Counted from the first letter of the stretch, positions 51,776 to 61,206 are shown. The stretch is 64,000 nucleotides of DNA from Anabaena lutea FACHB-196 (GCF_014698305.1 NZ_JACJST010000025.1:1-64000), one strand, 5' to 3'. The notes: generated from the letters alone by a model not told the origin. Numbers and translations are program-made.

Positions 51776-52966
51776 TTAACCAGATACTTTTTTCAACTTG
51801 CGTTTTGCAGCTAAGATACCAGCGACACCAAGAACACCAAAGATAGCAGAAGGTTCTGGTACTGCCGCTGCTTCGTATCCAGGTGTATTCCAGGTATAAA
51901 TTGCGTTGTAAGATACGCCGTCATCAGAAGCTGTAATTCCAGATGCCGTGGGATTAAAACTGTAAGCATAGTGAGTTTGACCACCAGTCACAACCTTAGC
52001 AATTTCACTGGCTTGGAGTGGACCTTGGTATCCGTTTAAGGTAGTTTGTAAAGTCAGTACGTCCTTGAAAGATGTCAATTGGGTTGTTTGAGCTTGCAGG
52101 GTTGAGTTTAGAGTATTTAGGTTATTTATTGCCGTTGTCAGTTGGTTTTTCAACGTAGATGCAGGAAGAGAATTTTTAATCGCTGTAAGTTGTGCAATCT
52201 GACCTGGAAGTGCGACAATTTTTGAACTCAGGTCTGTAATTTGTGAAACGGTTGGTACACTCGCTTGAGTTGAAAGTGTTGAAAGCAATGTAGAAAGTGC
52301 TGAAAATTGTGTTGAAAGGGTTGAAAGTGCTGGAACACTTGGAACACTGGGAAGAGTTGGAATAGTTGGAATACTTGAAAGTTGTGATTTCACTCCATTC
52401 CATGATTCAGTAGCTTTAGTAGAAATGGTAGTCGATAGTTTGGATTTCACATCCAAGTGACCAATCAATTTCAGTTCTACACCGCCATTTTGACCGAATG
52501 CAAAATTACCAATGTTAGGATCTCCCATGCCCAATAGAGGAAAATAACCTGTAACTAATGATTTGGTATTTGCCGAAAAACTATTCCATACGGATTGAAA
52601 TGGTGTATATGTACTTAATAAATCACCTAACCATTGAGAACCAAAAGAATTCCAGTCACTAGCTGTAACACTGGTGACGGTAGCGCTATATGCTCCTTGT
52701 GTAGCGGTAAAGCCAACATTGGCTGTAGGATTTTCGTCAGAATACCAAAGTTCCACGTTGGAGGTGACATCACCATCAGTTAAAGCATTGGTAGCTGCTG
52801 CGGTATTATTGGGGATGAAAACTCCATTTGACCCACCTGTGTAGGTTTTAATTTGATTGGGGTTGTTGTAACTAAAGGATACAGCTTGTGCTGGGTTAGC
52901 AGCAGCTGCACCGAAACCAATAGCCATTGACGCACCAACTAACAATTTCCCAAAAGTGTTTTTCAT
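51776..52966 (-). CDS. PEP-CTERM sorting domain protein
   Basis: The start at 52966 gives MKNTFGKLLVGASMAIGFG, a Sec signal peptide; the longer ORF adds 29 residues and is unlikely. The 396-residue protein ends with VPEPSAIFGVLGVAGILAAK followed by RKLKK, a PEP-CTERM sorting signal for exosortase-dependent surface anchoring or export. Residues about 205-285 are a Ser/Thr/Leu repeat (LSTLSTQF, LSTLLSTLSTQ, then TLKNQLTTAINNLN) that probably forms a long amphipathic helix. No enzyme motif is present. The function is surface or matrix related by inference. Confidence 0.82.
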   Translation of the reverse strand: MKNTFGKLLVGASMAIGFGAAAANPAQAVSFSYNNPNQIKTYTGGSNGVFIPNNTAAATNALTDGDVTSNVELWYSDENPTANVGFTATQGAYSATVTSVTASDWNSFGSQWLGDLLSTYTPFQSVWNSFSANTKSLVTGYFPLLGMGDPNIGNFAFGQNGGVELKLIGHLDVKSKLSTTISTKATESWNGVKSQLSSIPTIPTLPSVPSVPALSTLSTQFSALSTLLSTLSTQASVPTVSQITDLSSKIVALPGQIAQLTAIKNSLPASTLKNQLTTAINNLNTLNSTLQAQTTQLTSFKDVLTLQTTLNGYQGPLQASEIAKVVTGGQTHYAYSFNPTASGITASDDGVSYNAIYTWNTPGYEAAAVPEPSAIFGVLGVAGILAAKRKLKKVSG

Positions 52967-53468
52967 TTTTTTAGAGTTGTGTTTAATACTGTGTCTATGT
53001 TTGAGCCGAGTTAACCAAGTATATTGGTGTTTTATTAATAGGGTTGGGATCAAGCAGCAGTGCTATTCCCGATTTAGTAGCTGAACACACAAATCTATCT
53101 TACGAGAATCTCGCAGCTGATTAGATAAAGATACTGTATTTTTTCAATGAAAAGACGAAGAATGTTTCCGTAATTCTCTACGTTTAATTACTGACATGAC
53201 TTAACTTTCTTGAAATTATAGTAGCTGACAGGAAGTGACTCTTGACAGTCTGAAAAGTCTTTTGGTGTCTAGGTTTTATAATCAGTTGGTGTCCTAACCG
53301 CCCTGTCCGTTGCTATACATTGGCATAACAGCATTTATAAGGTTTTATACTAAACACGGTTGAGATTTGTAGCGGTAAAGCCAGTGCTAAACCCCTACCT
53401 ACAGAATCAAATAATTAAGCCGTGTTGAGTATAACTGAGTAAAAAAATTTAAATTTATACCATTGTTG
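52967..53468. other. Intergenic region upstream of the PEP-CTERM gene
   Basis: This 502-bp stretch is AT-rich and contains a degenerate copy (about 53371-53398) of the palindrome at 10487-10515. It should hold the leftward promoter of the PEP-CTERM gene, but I cannot define it. No ORF or RNA gene is supported. Confidence 0.45.
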
Positions 53469-54710
53469 CTAAAGCGGAAACACTCCTGAATTAAGAAATT
53501 CAGCTATTTTCTCGACAGCAGTTTCTAAGACTTTTGGTTCTTGTACCAATGCAAAGCGAACATAACCTTCACCAGATTTACCAAAGCCAGCACCAGGGGA
53601 AGCAGCAACACCAGTTTGTTTAACTAACTCTGTACAAAATTCAATGGAATTATTACTCCATTGTGTAGGTAATTTTGCCCAAATGTACATTGTGGCTTCG
53701 GGTGTAGGGACGTTCCAACCAATGTGGTTTAAGGCATTAATGAAAGCATCTCGACGCTGACGGAATGTATCAACGGCAGCTTTGACACTATCTTGATTTC
53801 CTGTGAGTGCTGCGATCGCACCGTTTAATATTCCTAAATACTGATTAAAATCAACGGCAGCTTTTACTTGCCTTAAAGCTTGAATAAGTTCTGCATTACC
53901 GATCGCATAACCAATGCGGAAACCACCCATATTGTACGACTTGGACAGGGTAAAAAATTCAATTGAGACGCTTTTTTCTGGATCAGCTTGCAAAATTGAA
54001 GGAACTGGGGAATTGGTAATTGGTAATTGGTAATTGGTGATTGGTGATTGGTGAGAACTTTGCCCATTCTCAGCAAAAACTAAATCGACGTAGGGGAAAT
54101 CGTGAACAAGAACAATATTGTGTTGCTGACAAAAAGCTACAGCTTCTTGGAAAAACGATAAAGGAGCGATCGCACTGGTAGGATTGTGGGGATAACTCAA
54201 CACCATCAACCGCGACTGAGCCAAAACTGAAGCGGGGATATCAGCCAACACGGGTAAAAAATTATTTTCTGCCTTTAATGGCATTGGGTAAATTTGCCCA
54301 CTAGCTAAATAAACTCCCCCCATATGAGAAGGATATCCTGGATCTAATAATAGAGCAAAATCGCCGGGATTGAGGATAGCTAAAGGTAAATGGGCTGTTC
54401 CTTCCTGAGAACCAATTAGGGGTAAAACCTCAGTTTCGGGATTTACTGCAACACCAAATTTTTGTTCATACCATTGGGCTGCGGCTTGGCGAAATCCTTG
54501 CGTACCGCGAAACAGCAAATAGCCGTGAGTACTGGGGTCATAGAGAGATTTAGCGATCGCTTCAATTACATGATTCTGGGCTGGTAAATCCGAAGATCCC
54601 AAAGACAAATCAATTAATTCTCTTCCAGCAGCCACAGCCGCAGCTTTGGCTCTGTCCATATCGGCAAATACATTAGATTGTAGGGGTTGTAAACGCTTTG
54701 CAAATTGCAT
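53469..54710 (-). CDS. PLP-dependent class I aminotransferase (LL-diaminopimelate aminotransferase-like)
   Basis: The 413-residue protein has the fold I aminotransferase layout: LIDLSLGSSDLP near residue 38, SQEGTAHL, the YPHNPT loop, DFPYVDLVF and the PLP lysine in TLSKSYNMGGFRIGYA near residue 260. It resembles the LL-diaminopimelate aminotransferase group, but aspartate or other keto-acid substrates cannot be excluded. Residues about 220-234 (SPITNYQLPITNSP) are encoded by six AATTGGT heptamers, an in-frame insertion between the aspartate and lysine motifs. It is leftward and monocistronic by layout. Confidence 0.82.
   Translation of the reverse strand: MQFAKRLQPLQSNVFADMDRAKAAAVAAGRELIDLSLGSSDLPAQNHVIEAIAKSLYDPSTHGYLLFRGTQGFRQAAAQWYEQKFGVAVNPETEVLPLIGSQEGTAHLPLAILNPGDFALLLDPGYPSHMGGVYLASGQIYPMPLKAENNFLPVLADIPASVLAQSRLMVLSYPHNPTSAIAPLSFFQEAVAFCQQHNIVLVHDFPYVDLVFAENGQSSHQSPITNYQLPITNSPVPSILQADPEKSVSIEFFTLSKSYNMGGFRIGYAIGNAELIQALRQVKAAVDFNQYLGILNGAIAALTGNQDSVKAAVDTFRQRRDAFINALNHIGWNVPTPEATMYIWAKLPTQWSNNSIEFCTELVKQTGVAASPGAGFGKSGEGYVRFALVQEPKVLETAVEKIAEFLNSGVFPL
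54011..54052. repeat. Heptamer array inside the aminotransferase gene
   Basis: Six tandem units (four AATTGGT, two GATTGGT), 42 bp in all, read in frame as ITNYQLPITN-like peptide on the minus strand. A near-identical peptide is encoded in menD at 63681-63722. Confidence 0.88.
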
Positions 54711-55006
54711 TTTAGTTATTAGTCATTGGTCATTAGTCATTGGTCATTAGTCAGTTGCTAAGTTTTGTCTTCGCTAAAGACTACTGACCAGGAATTTTAG
54801 ATTTTAGATTTTAGATTTTAGATTTTAGATTAAAAAAAATTGGGTATAGGTTCCCCGTCCTTGAGGACGGCAAAATACTCGCTGCGCTGCGTAGGCTTCG
54901 CTAACGTAAATCCAAAATCCAAAATTTTCAAGCTCTACACTTGAGGGTGGAGTCAATCCAAAATCCAAAATCGTAAATCCAAAATCGAGTGACCCCTGAC
55001 CATCGA
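54711..55006. repeat. Repeat-filled spacer upstream of the aminotransferase gene
   Basis: This 296-bp spacer contains ATTAGTCATTGGTC units (about 54718-54750), five ATTTTAG heptamers (54794-54828), a GTCCTTGAGGACGGC hairpin (about 54858), a CTGCGCTGCGTAGGC dispersed unit and AATCCAAA heptamers (about 54905-54985). No gene. Confidence 0.7.
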
Positions 55007-55342
55007 CTAATTCTTATTTAAATGCGGATCTAGAAGACTGAGTAATTTATCTTTACTAATCACTCCCTCAGTTGATTCTAATAGTTGATCTCCTTTCACT
55101 AATCTGAGAGCGGGGACACCTTCCACCTGGAACTGTTTGACAGTTAAGGGATTAGGGTCAATTTCCATTTTTACGATTTTCAAGCGATCGCTATATTTAG
55201 TCGCAGCATAGTTAATCACTGGTGACATCAATTGACAAGGCCCACACCAGGAAGCCCAAAAGTAAACTAATACAGGCTGCTCGGCCTGCAACACTTCGGT
55301 TTCAAATTCGGCATCAGTGATAGTGATTACACCCGTACTCAT
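55007..55342 (-). CDS. Thioredoxin family protein
   Basis: The ATG at 55342 follows GGAGACTGTC and gives a 111-residue protein, MSTGVITITDAEFETEVL, with the classical WCGPC redox site in FWASWCGPCQLM and the cis-proline in EGVPALRL. There is no signal peptide, so it is cytosolic. It is a disulfide reductase partner for target enzymes; which thioredoxin type (m, x or other) cannot be decided by eye. An in-frame ATG 12 bp upstream is less well placed. Confidence 0.9.
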   Translation of the reverse strand: MSTGVITITDAEFETEVLQAEQPVLVYFWASWCGPCQLMSPVINYAATKYSDRLKIVKMEIDPNPLTVKQFQVEGVPALRLVKGDQLLESTEGVISKDKLLSLLDPHLNKN

Positions 55343-55354
55343 GACAGTCTCCAT

Positions 55355-55540
55355 TAGGCGGCATTGATCAAAGTTGACACACAGAACACTTTATCCCAAT
55401 CAGAGGGAACAGGGAACTCTTAACAGGGAATAGAGAGCAGAGGGAGAAGAATTTTCGGATTTCTGCACACACAAGTTATATCGCAAGTGATTATGCGGAC
55501 ATGATATTACCAATCACCAATCACCAATTAACAATTACCA
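55355..55540. other. Spacer with short tandem repeats
   Basis: GGGAACAGGGAACTCTTAACAG units (about 55409-55430) and CCAATCACCAATCACC heptamers (about 55510-55530) lie here. No gene. Confidence 0.5.
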
Positions 55541-55576
55541 AGGAAACAAAATCCCACAACCAAGAGGTGTGGGATT
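55541..55576 (-). terminator. Rho-independent terminator of the vipp1 gene
   Basis: On the minus strand AATCCCACA pairs with TGTGGGATT around a nine-base loop and is followed by TTGTTTCC. It begins about 26 bp after the stop codon of the gene at 55602. The T-run is short, so efficiency is uncertain. Confidence 0.7.
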
Positions 55577-55601
55577 CTCTCCAATGATGTTTCTGCAAAG
55601 G

Positions 55602-56393
55602 TTACAGTTGATCTAATTGCTTGCGAAGGGCTTCCAAATCACGATCAACAGGTTCAGGAGGTTTAGCTGTACTTGTTGGTTGTGCTGGGGATGCGGTATT
55701 TGGTTGTTCTGGGGTTAGTAATTTTGGCTCAGGGGCAGGAGCTAAGGATGCTTTTAAAGCTGCCAATTCATCATCTACATCACTACCAGATTCTAATTTT
55801 GCAAATTGGGTTTCTAAATCTGCACTTGCCAACTCTCCCATAGACTGAGCGCGGGCTTCCTGGAGCATGACTTTTTCTTCCATGCGCTCAAAGGCAGACA
55901 TGGCACTACTGGTGTTCAAACCACTGACCATGCTTTGGAGTTGCTCTTGGGCTTTAGCGGTAGTAATCCGAGCCTTGAGCATTTCTTTCTTGGTCTTAGC
56001 TTCCGAAATTTTGCTCTCTAACTGGATTAAATTGCGTTTGAGGGTATCTACCTGAGTAACTTGCTGATCAAGACTGGCTTTGAGAGCGGTACTAGTTTCT
56101 GTATAGGTCTTTTTGCGCTCCAAAGCTTGGCGTGCTAGGTTTTCATCACCTTTTTGTAGAGCTAGTTGGGCGTTGCGTTGCCATTTATTGATTTCATTTT
56201 GGCCATCATTGTACTGTTTCTCAGTGCGTTTTTGGGCTGCGATCGCTTGAGCAACGCCCTGACGCAACTGTACCAAGTCTTCCTGCATTTCCAGGAGGGC
56301 TTGTTCTAGCATTTTTTCTGGGTCTTCGGCTTTACTGATTAAATCGTTAACATTAGCACCAACTACTCGTTTAAGGCGATCAAATAATCCCAT
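55602..56393 (-). CDS. vipp1: VIPP1/IM30 membrane-remodelling protein
   Basis: The 263-residue protein starts MGLFDRLKRVVGANVNDLIS and is almost all coiled coil, the ESCRT-III-like PspA/IM30 fold. It has a C-terminal extension ending in a short helix (RDLEALRKQLDQL), which marks VIPP1 as distinct from PspA. VIPP1 forms rings on thylakoid membranes and is required for their biogenesis and stress protection. It lies directly downstream of a second PspA-family gene (56480), with which it may be co-expressed. Confidence 0.9.
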   Translation of the reverse strand: MGLFDRLKRVVGANVNDLISKAEDPEKMLEQALLEMQEDLVQLRQGVAQAIAAQKRTEKQYNDGQNEINKWQRNAQLALQKGDENLARQALERKKTYTETSTALKASLDQQVTQVDTLKRNLIQLESKISEAKTKKEMLKARITTAKAQEQLQSMVSGLNTSSAMSAFERMEEKVMLQEARAQSMGELASADLETQFAKLESGSDVDDELAALKASLAPAPEPKLLTPEQPNTASPAQPTSTAKPPEPVDRDLEALRKQLDQL

Positions 56394-56479
56394 AACTTTT
56401 TTCCTTTTGAGGTTTACGCGCTTTGTTGGACAATTAGCTTTTTTACTGTTTAATAGCTACCTATTTCAATTTAATCTTT

Positions 56480-57307
56480 TCAGTTTGGCTTGGTATTCTC
56501 TCTCCATTCTGAATCATGATGCGATGAATCAGCCACATTAACTTCCAAATTTACAACTCCCTCTGGTTTGGGTAACTGCTGTTGGTGTGTCAGCACCTGA
56601 CTGGAGTTACTTTCTGGCAAGCTATTCTCTGCTTCTGTGTTGTTTATATCACTTAAAATCTGAGTTTTCATTACTGCCAGTTCAGCATCAATGTTATTCA
56701 TAGATTTCAACTTAGCAAATCTTGTTTCCAGATCGTCACCACTAAGTTGACCAATTACTTCAGCTTGCGCTTCCATCTGTAAAACTTTTTCTTCCATTCG
56801 CTCGAATGTACCCATGCTTGCTGTAGCAGAAACTTCGTTGAGCATTTCCTGAAGTTTATACGATGCCTCAGCAGAACGAGCGCGAGCAATATACATATCT
56901 TTTTTAGTTTTTATCTCAACAATTTTCAACTCCATCGTCCGCATATCTTGTTTAAGCTTGCCCACCACATTTTTTTGCTGCTCTATTTGGTTAAACAGGG
57001 CTGTAGCAGTTTCTTGGTAAGCTTGGCGTTTAGTGAGAGCTTGCCGTGCTAGATGTTCGCTACCCTGTTGCAGCGCTATTTGGGCGCGGCGATACCATTC
57101 TTCGGCTTGGGATTGGGCTGCTGCGGCTTGGCGTTCGGTGCGTTTTTGGGTAGCGATCGCCCCTGCTACACCTTGCCGTAATTGCACCAAATTTTCCTGC
57201 ATCTTCAGAAAGGTTTGTTCCAGAATTTTTTCTGGATCTTCTGTACTGCTTACCAAACTATTGAAATTAGCATTAATCACCCGCAGGATACGCTTCATCA
57301 CTTTCAT
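56480..57307 (-). CDS. PspA/IM30 family protein
   Basis: The 275-residue protein shares the same coiled-coil layout as VIPP1 (EDPEKILEQTFLKMQENLVQ, and TFERMEEKVLQMEAQAEVIG) but has a different polar C-terminal tail (SNSSQVLTHQQQLPKPEGVV) without the VIPP1 helix. It is best viewed as a PspA-type paralogue involved in membrane stress. The 86-bp gap to the VIPP1 gene and same direction suggest an operon. Alternative start at the third codon group (Met 4) is possible. Confidence 0.85.
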   Translation of the reverse strand: MKVMKRILRVINANFNSLVSSTEDPEKILEQTFLKMQENLVQLRQGVAGAIATQKRTERQAAAAQSQAEEWYRRAQIALQQGSEHLARQALTKRQAYQETATALFNQIEQQKNVVGKLKQDMRTMELKIVEIKTKKDMYIARARSAEASYKLQEMLNEVSATASMGTFERMEEKVLQMEAQAEVIGQLSGDDLETRFAKLKSMNNIDAELAVMKTQILSDINNTEAENSLPESNSSQVLTHQQQLPKPEGVVNLEVNVADSSHHDSEWRENTKPN

Positions 57308-57357
57308 CTTGGCTTTGCTCCATTCACTTTTTGCCAGCTGCTAGAAAACTCCCTCAA

Positions 57358-57436
57358 TTGAAGAAGACACGGGGATAATCTCTCCGCGTCACCGCGTCTC
57401 CCCATCTCCGCGTCTCCCACTCTGGAGCGTCCTCTT
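57358..57436. repeat. GC-rich direct repeat, copy 1
   Basis: TTGAAGAAGACACGGGGATAA, then TCTCCGCGTC..CGCGTCTCCCAC and TCTGGAGCGTCCTCTT, is repeated at 59236-59298. Copy 1 has an extra CCGCGTCTCCCCAT-like unit. Both copies flank the SPOR-like and DciA-like genes. Confidence 0.75.
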
Positions 57437-57439
57437 CGG

Positions 57440-58618
57440 TCATTGCTGTATGCGGGCTTGAATTCCTTTTGCCTGTAGCTGCTGCAACCTGAGTTTTACT
57501 TCATCTTTGGTCTTCAATGCACCTAGATAAATGTACTTTTGGTTAGGAGATAAATAAGCATCAGCAACAACTTGCCGCGCCTTAGCTAAGGCACCATCTC
57601 CTTTATTATCAATTACTACATAATAAAATCCATCCGCTGACGGTTTAATTTCTCCAGTTGGCGTTGGTAAGGTTTCCGGTTTCTGAATCTCAGGTATTGG
57701 TGTGACAAGAGGAACTGAAGTGAGGGGGGGAACTGGTTTTAGGGATGGTTGGATAGTGATAGGTTTAGGTATTATTGTCGGAGTTAATTGAACTTTAGGT
57801 TTTAAAGCCACAACATCATTAGGATCTCTCACCTTGGGAAACTCACGGGCAGCTAAATCGGGATATTTAGGTATGGGGGTGATTTCTGGAACTGCTACAG
57901 GTTGGGCATTATTAATTTCTTGAGGGTTTTGAGCAGATGGTAAAGAACTGTTATTAGTAAATTTACCTTTATTCAATGGCCAAGTTTTGGGATTCAGGAC
58001 TACATAGCCTAACATCAGGCTGGCTAATAATAGCAGCAACATAGAACCAATACCCAAAGGTGACAGCAGACTGTCGCTGGCAGTACTAGATTTCTTGGGT
58101 TGTGGTGGTTTTTCTTTCAGACTCCGCAGCAGCGCTTCACTGGATTCTAAATAGTCATCTGGGTGTTGGGGAGGATCTTCTGTGGGTAGTATATTTTCGC
58201 TTTCAGCAGCCTGAATTTTGGTGGGGACTATACTACCACTGCTGAGGGATTTTGGCGCTGGTGGAGTTGGTGGTTTGATAGACTCTGGAGTGGAGGACAT
58301 CTGGAGATGATTTTGCTCCGGGGTGTCTTCCATTGCTGGTTTTTCCCAAGAAATTGCGTTAGTGTTGACTTCGGCTACAGATGGCTGAGTGTTTCCCACT
58401 GTGGCAGTCATACCCTTTAACTGTTGGGGTTGGTTAGGACTATAACTTTCTGTACTAAATGCTTTCGGCTGCCTCAATGCATTACGTGTGCGTCGGTATC
58501 TGGTTAATTCTTGATCTAGCTGCACTTCTAAACTAGCCAGTGATAAAGCTAGTGCAGGCTTTAAGCCTGGTGTTTTAGACGATTGAGTGCCGGAATCGAT
58601 GATGGGATTTTGACTCAT
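57440..58618 (-). CDS. Single-span membrane protein with C-terminal SPOR-like domain
   Basis: The 392-residue protein (start at Met 3 of the longer frame) has a low-complexity, Ser/Pro-rich cytosolic part, one membrane helix near residue 190 (GIGSMLLLLLASLMLGYVVL), a proline-rich linker (TPTIIPKPITIQPSLKPVPP) and a C-terminal compact domain (DGFYYVVIDNKGDGALAKAR, YLGALKTKDEVKLRLQQLQ) resembling SPOR domains that bind denuded peptidoglycan. A link to cell division or wall processing is inferred. Its closest neighbour diverges (58700). Confidence 0.65.
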   Translation of the reverse strand: MSQNPIIDSGTQSSKTPGLKPALALSLASLEVQLDQELTRYRRTRNALRQPKAFSTESYSPNQPQQLKGMTATVGNTQPSVAEVNTNAISWEKPAMEDTPEQNHLQMSSTPESIKPPTPPAPKSLSSGSIVPTKIQAAESENILPTEDPPQHPDDYLESSEALLRSLKEKPPQPKKSSTASDSLLSPLGIGSMLLLLLASLMLGYVVLNPKTWPLNKGKFTNNSSLPSAQNPQEINNAQPVAVPEITPIPKYPDLAAREFPKVRDPNDVVALKPKVQLTPTIIPKPITIQPSLKPVPPLTSVPLVTPIPEIQKPETLPTPTGEIKPSADGFYYVVIDNKGDGALAKARQVVADAYLSPNQKYIYLGALKTKDEVKLRLQQLQAKGIQARIQQ

Positions 58619-58699
58619 TGCCACTGTGCCTGAAACGAAGACTGCTGGATGAATTTTAGTTGATTTTACAATTAAGCTAAATTTTTGCTCTGTTGAACA

Positions 58700-59239
58700 A
58701 TGTCGTTGAAATCAGTTAATAGTATTTTAGGCATTCTGGAACAAGAAGCCAAATGGCAACAGCAACCGTTTCAACTTTTGCTCAAATGTTGGGGAGAAGT
58801 AGTTGGTACTGTGGTTGCTGCCCAAACTCGCCCTTTGTCAATTCAACGTGATGTTTTGTGGGTGGCAACTGCTAGTGCTGCTTGGGCGCAGAATTTGACT
58901 TTTGGACGCAAAACTATACTTTTGAAATTAAATCAAAAGCTATCTACGCCTTTGATTGATATTCGCTTCTCTACTGCTGAGTGGAAGATCTCGCCGATAA
59001 CGCCAAAACCACAGACTGTGACACCACAAGAACATCCCAGTTATTTAGGGGCGAGAAAGGGTGATTTTGAGGTTAAAACCGCTGTTAACAATGCTAGTGC
59101 TGCTTTTGAGGATTGGGCTAGGGTGAAGCAAGAGCGATCGCTTGGTTTGCCCCTTTGTCCTCATTGTCAATGTCCCACTCCACCTGGTGAACTCCAGCGC
59201 TGGGGTGTTTGTTCTCTCTGTGCTGCCCAGCAGTCTTGA
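58700..59239 (+). CDS. DciA-like DUF721 protein with zinc ribbon
   Basis: The 179-residue protein has a DUF721/DciA-like N-terminal domain (LLKCWGEVVGTVVAAQTRPL, DVLWVATASAAWAQNL) and a C-terminal zinc ribbon of CPHC and CSLC type. DciA is the replacement for DnaC-like loaders in many bacteria and helps load the DnaB helicase at replication start. The zinc ribbon tail is typical of cyanobacterial members. The stop codon lies in the first bases of the 59236-59298 repeat. Confidence 0.75.
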   Translation: MSLKSVNSILGILEQEAKWQQQPFQLLLKCWGEVVGTVVAAQTRPLSIQRDVLWVATASAAWAQNLTFGRKTILLKLNQKLSTPLIDIRFSTAEWKISPITPKPQTVTPQEHPSYLGARKGDFEVKTAVNNASAAFEDWARVKQERSLGLPLCPHCQCPTPPGELQRWGVCSLCAAQQS

Positions 59240-59298
59240 AGAAGACACGGGGATAATCTCTCCGCGTCGCCGCGTCTCCCACTCTGGAGCGTCCTCTT
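59236..59298. repeat. GC-rich direct repeat, copy 2
   Basis: Second copy of the 57358-57436 repeat; it starts at the last codons of the DciA-like gene and supplies its stop codon context (TCTTGA). Confidence 0.75.
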
Positions 59299-59704
59299 AG
59301 GTTAAATAGGTTTTAGGACATTAGGACAAATTCATGCATTTTTTGCGAACAGACTAAAATTATCTGCTACTATATCTATCCCTGTGAAAGGATAAATACT
59401 AATTTAGGTCATATAAAGTGATTTTAGTCTGTCTCAAGGATGAGTTGAAAATCCTAGGGAAATGTAAAATTAGAGTTTTAGGCTTGATCCCCAATCAGTT
59501 TTAGTTAAACCTTTGTATGTGAACACTCCCATAATCATTTACAAATATGACAAGATTCTAAAGACATCCTAAAGTTTATTTACCTACAAAAATGGCTGGA
59601 ACCCAGATAAAATAATCACTTGTCGGCTTTGATCCCCGTTTTGTAATAGAAGGAAAATATTAAGTGTGAAAGTTAGCCCTAAATGACACTAAAGATGAAC
59701 CCAA
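59299..59704. other. Intergenic region without recognised genes
   Basis: This 406-bp stretch between two rightward genes has two GGACATTAGGACA-like and two GATCCCC-containing segments (about 59485 and 59630) but no gene, terminator or structured RNA that I can support. Confidence 0.4.
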
Positions 59705-60019
59705 ATGAAACCTATTAAACATTTAACATCTGCCTGTCGATATTGCCGTCATTACCAGCCAGAGGGTCGTCGCGGTGGAATGTGTCAACAGTTAGGCGCA
59801 CCAGTGCAAGCAACTTGGAAAGCGTGTCCTTTAGCTCTACCCGCGTTTGCTCCTTCTTGGGAAACTTTAGAAGATGCTTGGAGTTTACCGGTAGCACAAC
59901 CAGTTATATCTGCTTCTCACACCATAAATTCAGATTTAGACAATCTTGCACTTCCTCCGGTAGAAGTAGCACCTACTTGTTCAACACAAGAGGTGACAGC
60001 CAATGTAATCCTCATTTAA
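59705..60019 (+). CDS. Conserved cyanobacterial Cys-rich small protein
   Basis: The 104-residue protein has an N-terminal Cys-rich segment (CRYCRHYQPEGRRGGMCQQL, then WKACPLAL), four cysteines that could bind a metal, followed by FAPSWETLEDAW and a variable tail. I recognise the style of a conserved cyanobacterial hypothetical protein but not a family name. There is no signal peptide. A role in DNA or metal binding is possible but not supported by motifs. Confidence 0.65.
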   Translation: MKPIKHLTSACRYCRHYQPEGRRGGMCQQLGAPVQATWKACPLALPAFAPSWETLEDAWSLPVAQPVISASHTINSDLDNLALPPVEVAPTCSTQEVTANVILI

Positions 60020-60228
60020 TTACCCATAATTACTGTAATAAATTTTTTGTCCGCTTACACATAATATTTGATTTTAAAATTTTGATTCGGTCATCCTCTA
60101 ACAGGATTTGGGATTTTGGATTGATTCCATGGATAAATCTGCTTGCTCTGTACTATCAAGGAATTATTGGTCAAAGTTAATATCAACAAATGTCGCACCT
60201 TGTAGTCAGGTGCGATTTTAAACAATAT

Positions 60229-61062
60229 TTAAGGCAACCAAGGAAAATCCCGAAAATTCGGAGGACGTTTTTCTAAAAATGCTTGTTTTCCTTCTGCTCC
60301 TTCTGCTGTCATGTAATAGAGCAAGGTGGCATTACCGGCAAGTTCTTGTAAACCAGCTTGTCCGTCACAGTCAGCGTTAAATGCTGATTTGAGACAACGA
60401 ATAGCAATGGGGCTTTTTTCTAAAATTTCTTGCGCCCATTGTATACCTTCGGTTTCTAGTTGTTCTACAGGAACGACGGTATTAACTAAACCCATTTCTA
60501 AAGCTTGTTCGGCATTATATTGACGGCACAGAAACCAAATTTCTCTGGCTTTTTTTTGTCCGACGATTCTGGCTAGATAACTTGCACCAAAACCACCGTC
60601 AAAACTGCCAACTTTGGGGCCTGTTTGTCCAAAAATGGCGTTATCGGCGGCAATAGTCAAGTCACAGATTAAATGTAAAACGTGACCTCCACCAATAGCA
60701 TAACCAGCTACTAGGGCAATAACTACTTTCGGCATGGAACGAATCAGACGCTGTAAATCCAAGACGTTTAAGCGAGGAATGCCTGAGTCATCTACATAAC
60801 CGGCTTGTCCGCGTACACTTTGATCACCTCCTGAACAGAAAGCATACTTACCATCTGTGTGGGGGCCAGCACCCGTAAATAGAACTACACCAATGCTGGT
60901 ATCTTCACGGGCATCCCAAAAGGCTTCGTATAGTTCAAATACGGTTTTAGGACGGAAAGCGTTACGTTTGTGGGGACGGTTGATGGTAATTTTGGCGATA
61001 CCGTCGCTTTTTTGATAGAGGATGTCTTCGTAGGTTTTGACGGTTTTCCAGTCGATTTGCAT
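60229..61062 (-). CDS. menB: 1,4-dihydroxy-2-naphthoyl-CoA synthase
   Basis: The 277-residue crotonase-fold enzyme closes the naphthoquinone ring in phylloquinone/menaquinone synthesis, needed for photosystem I in cyanobacteria. Signatures are [20 protein letters not shown], the [15 protein letters not shown] loop, the [18 protein letters not shown] oxyanion region and [18 protein letters not shown]. It lies 1.5 kb from menD on the same strand, with an unrelated island between them. Confidence 0.93.
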   Translation of the reverse strand: MQIDWKTVKTYEDILYQKSDGIAKITINRPHKRNAFRPKTVFELYEAFWDAREDTSIGVVLFTGAGPHTDGKYAFCSGGDQSVRGQAGYVDDSGIPRLNVLDLQRLIRSMPKVVIALVAGYAIGGGHVLHLICDLTIAADNAIFGQTGPKVGSFDGGFGASYLARIVGQKKAREIWFLCRQYNAEQALEMGLVNTVVPVEQLETEGIQWAQEILEKSPIAIRCLKSAFNADCDGQAGLQELAGNATLLYYMTAEGAEGKQAFLEKRPPNFRDFPWLP

Positions 61063-61206
61063 GGTTATACAGTGGGTTGATTGTGCTTGAAAATTTTATC
61101 GCGGATAAGGGTCAAATTTGCAACTTATACTTTTGAGAAAAGAGACAAACGGTAATTTTTGATTATTTATTCCTGTGATAAGTCAATGGAGTAGAATATA
61201 ATTTTT

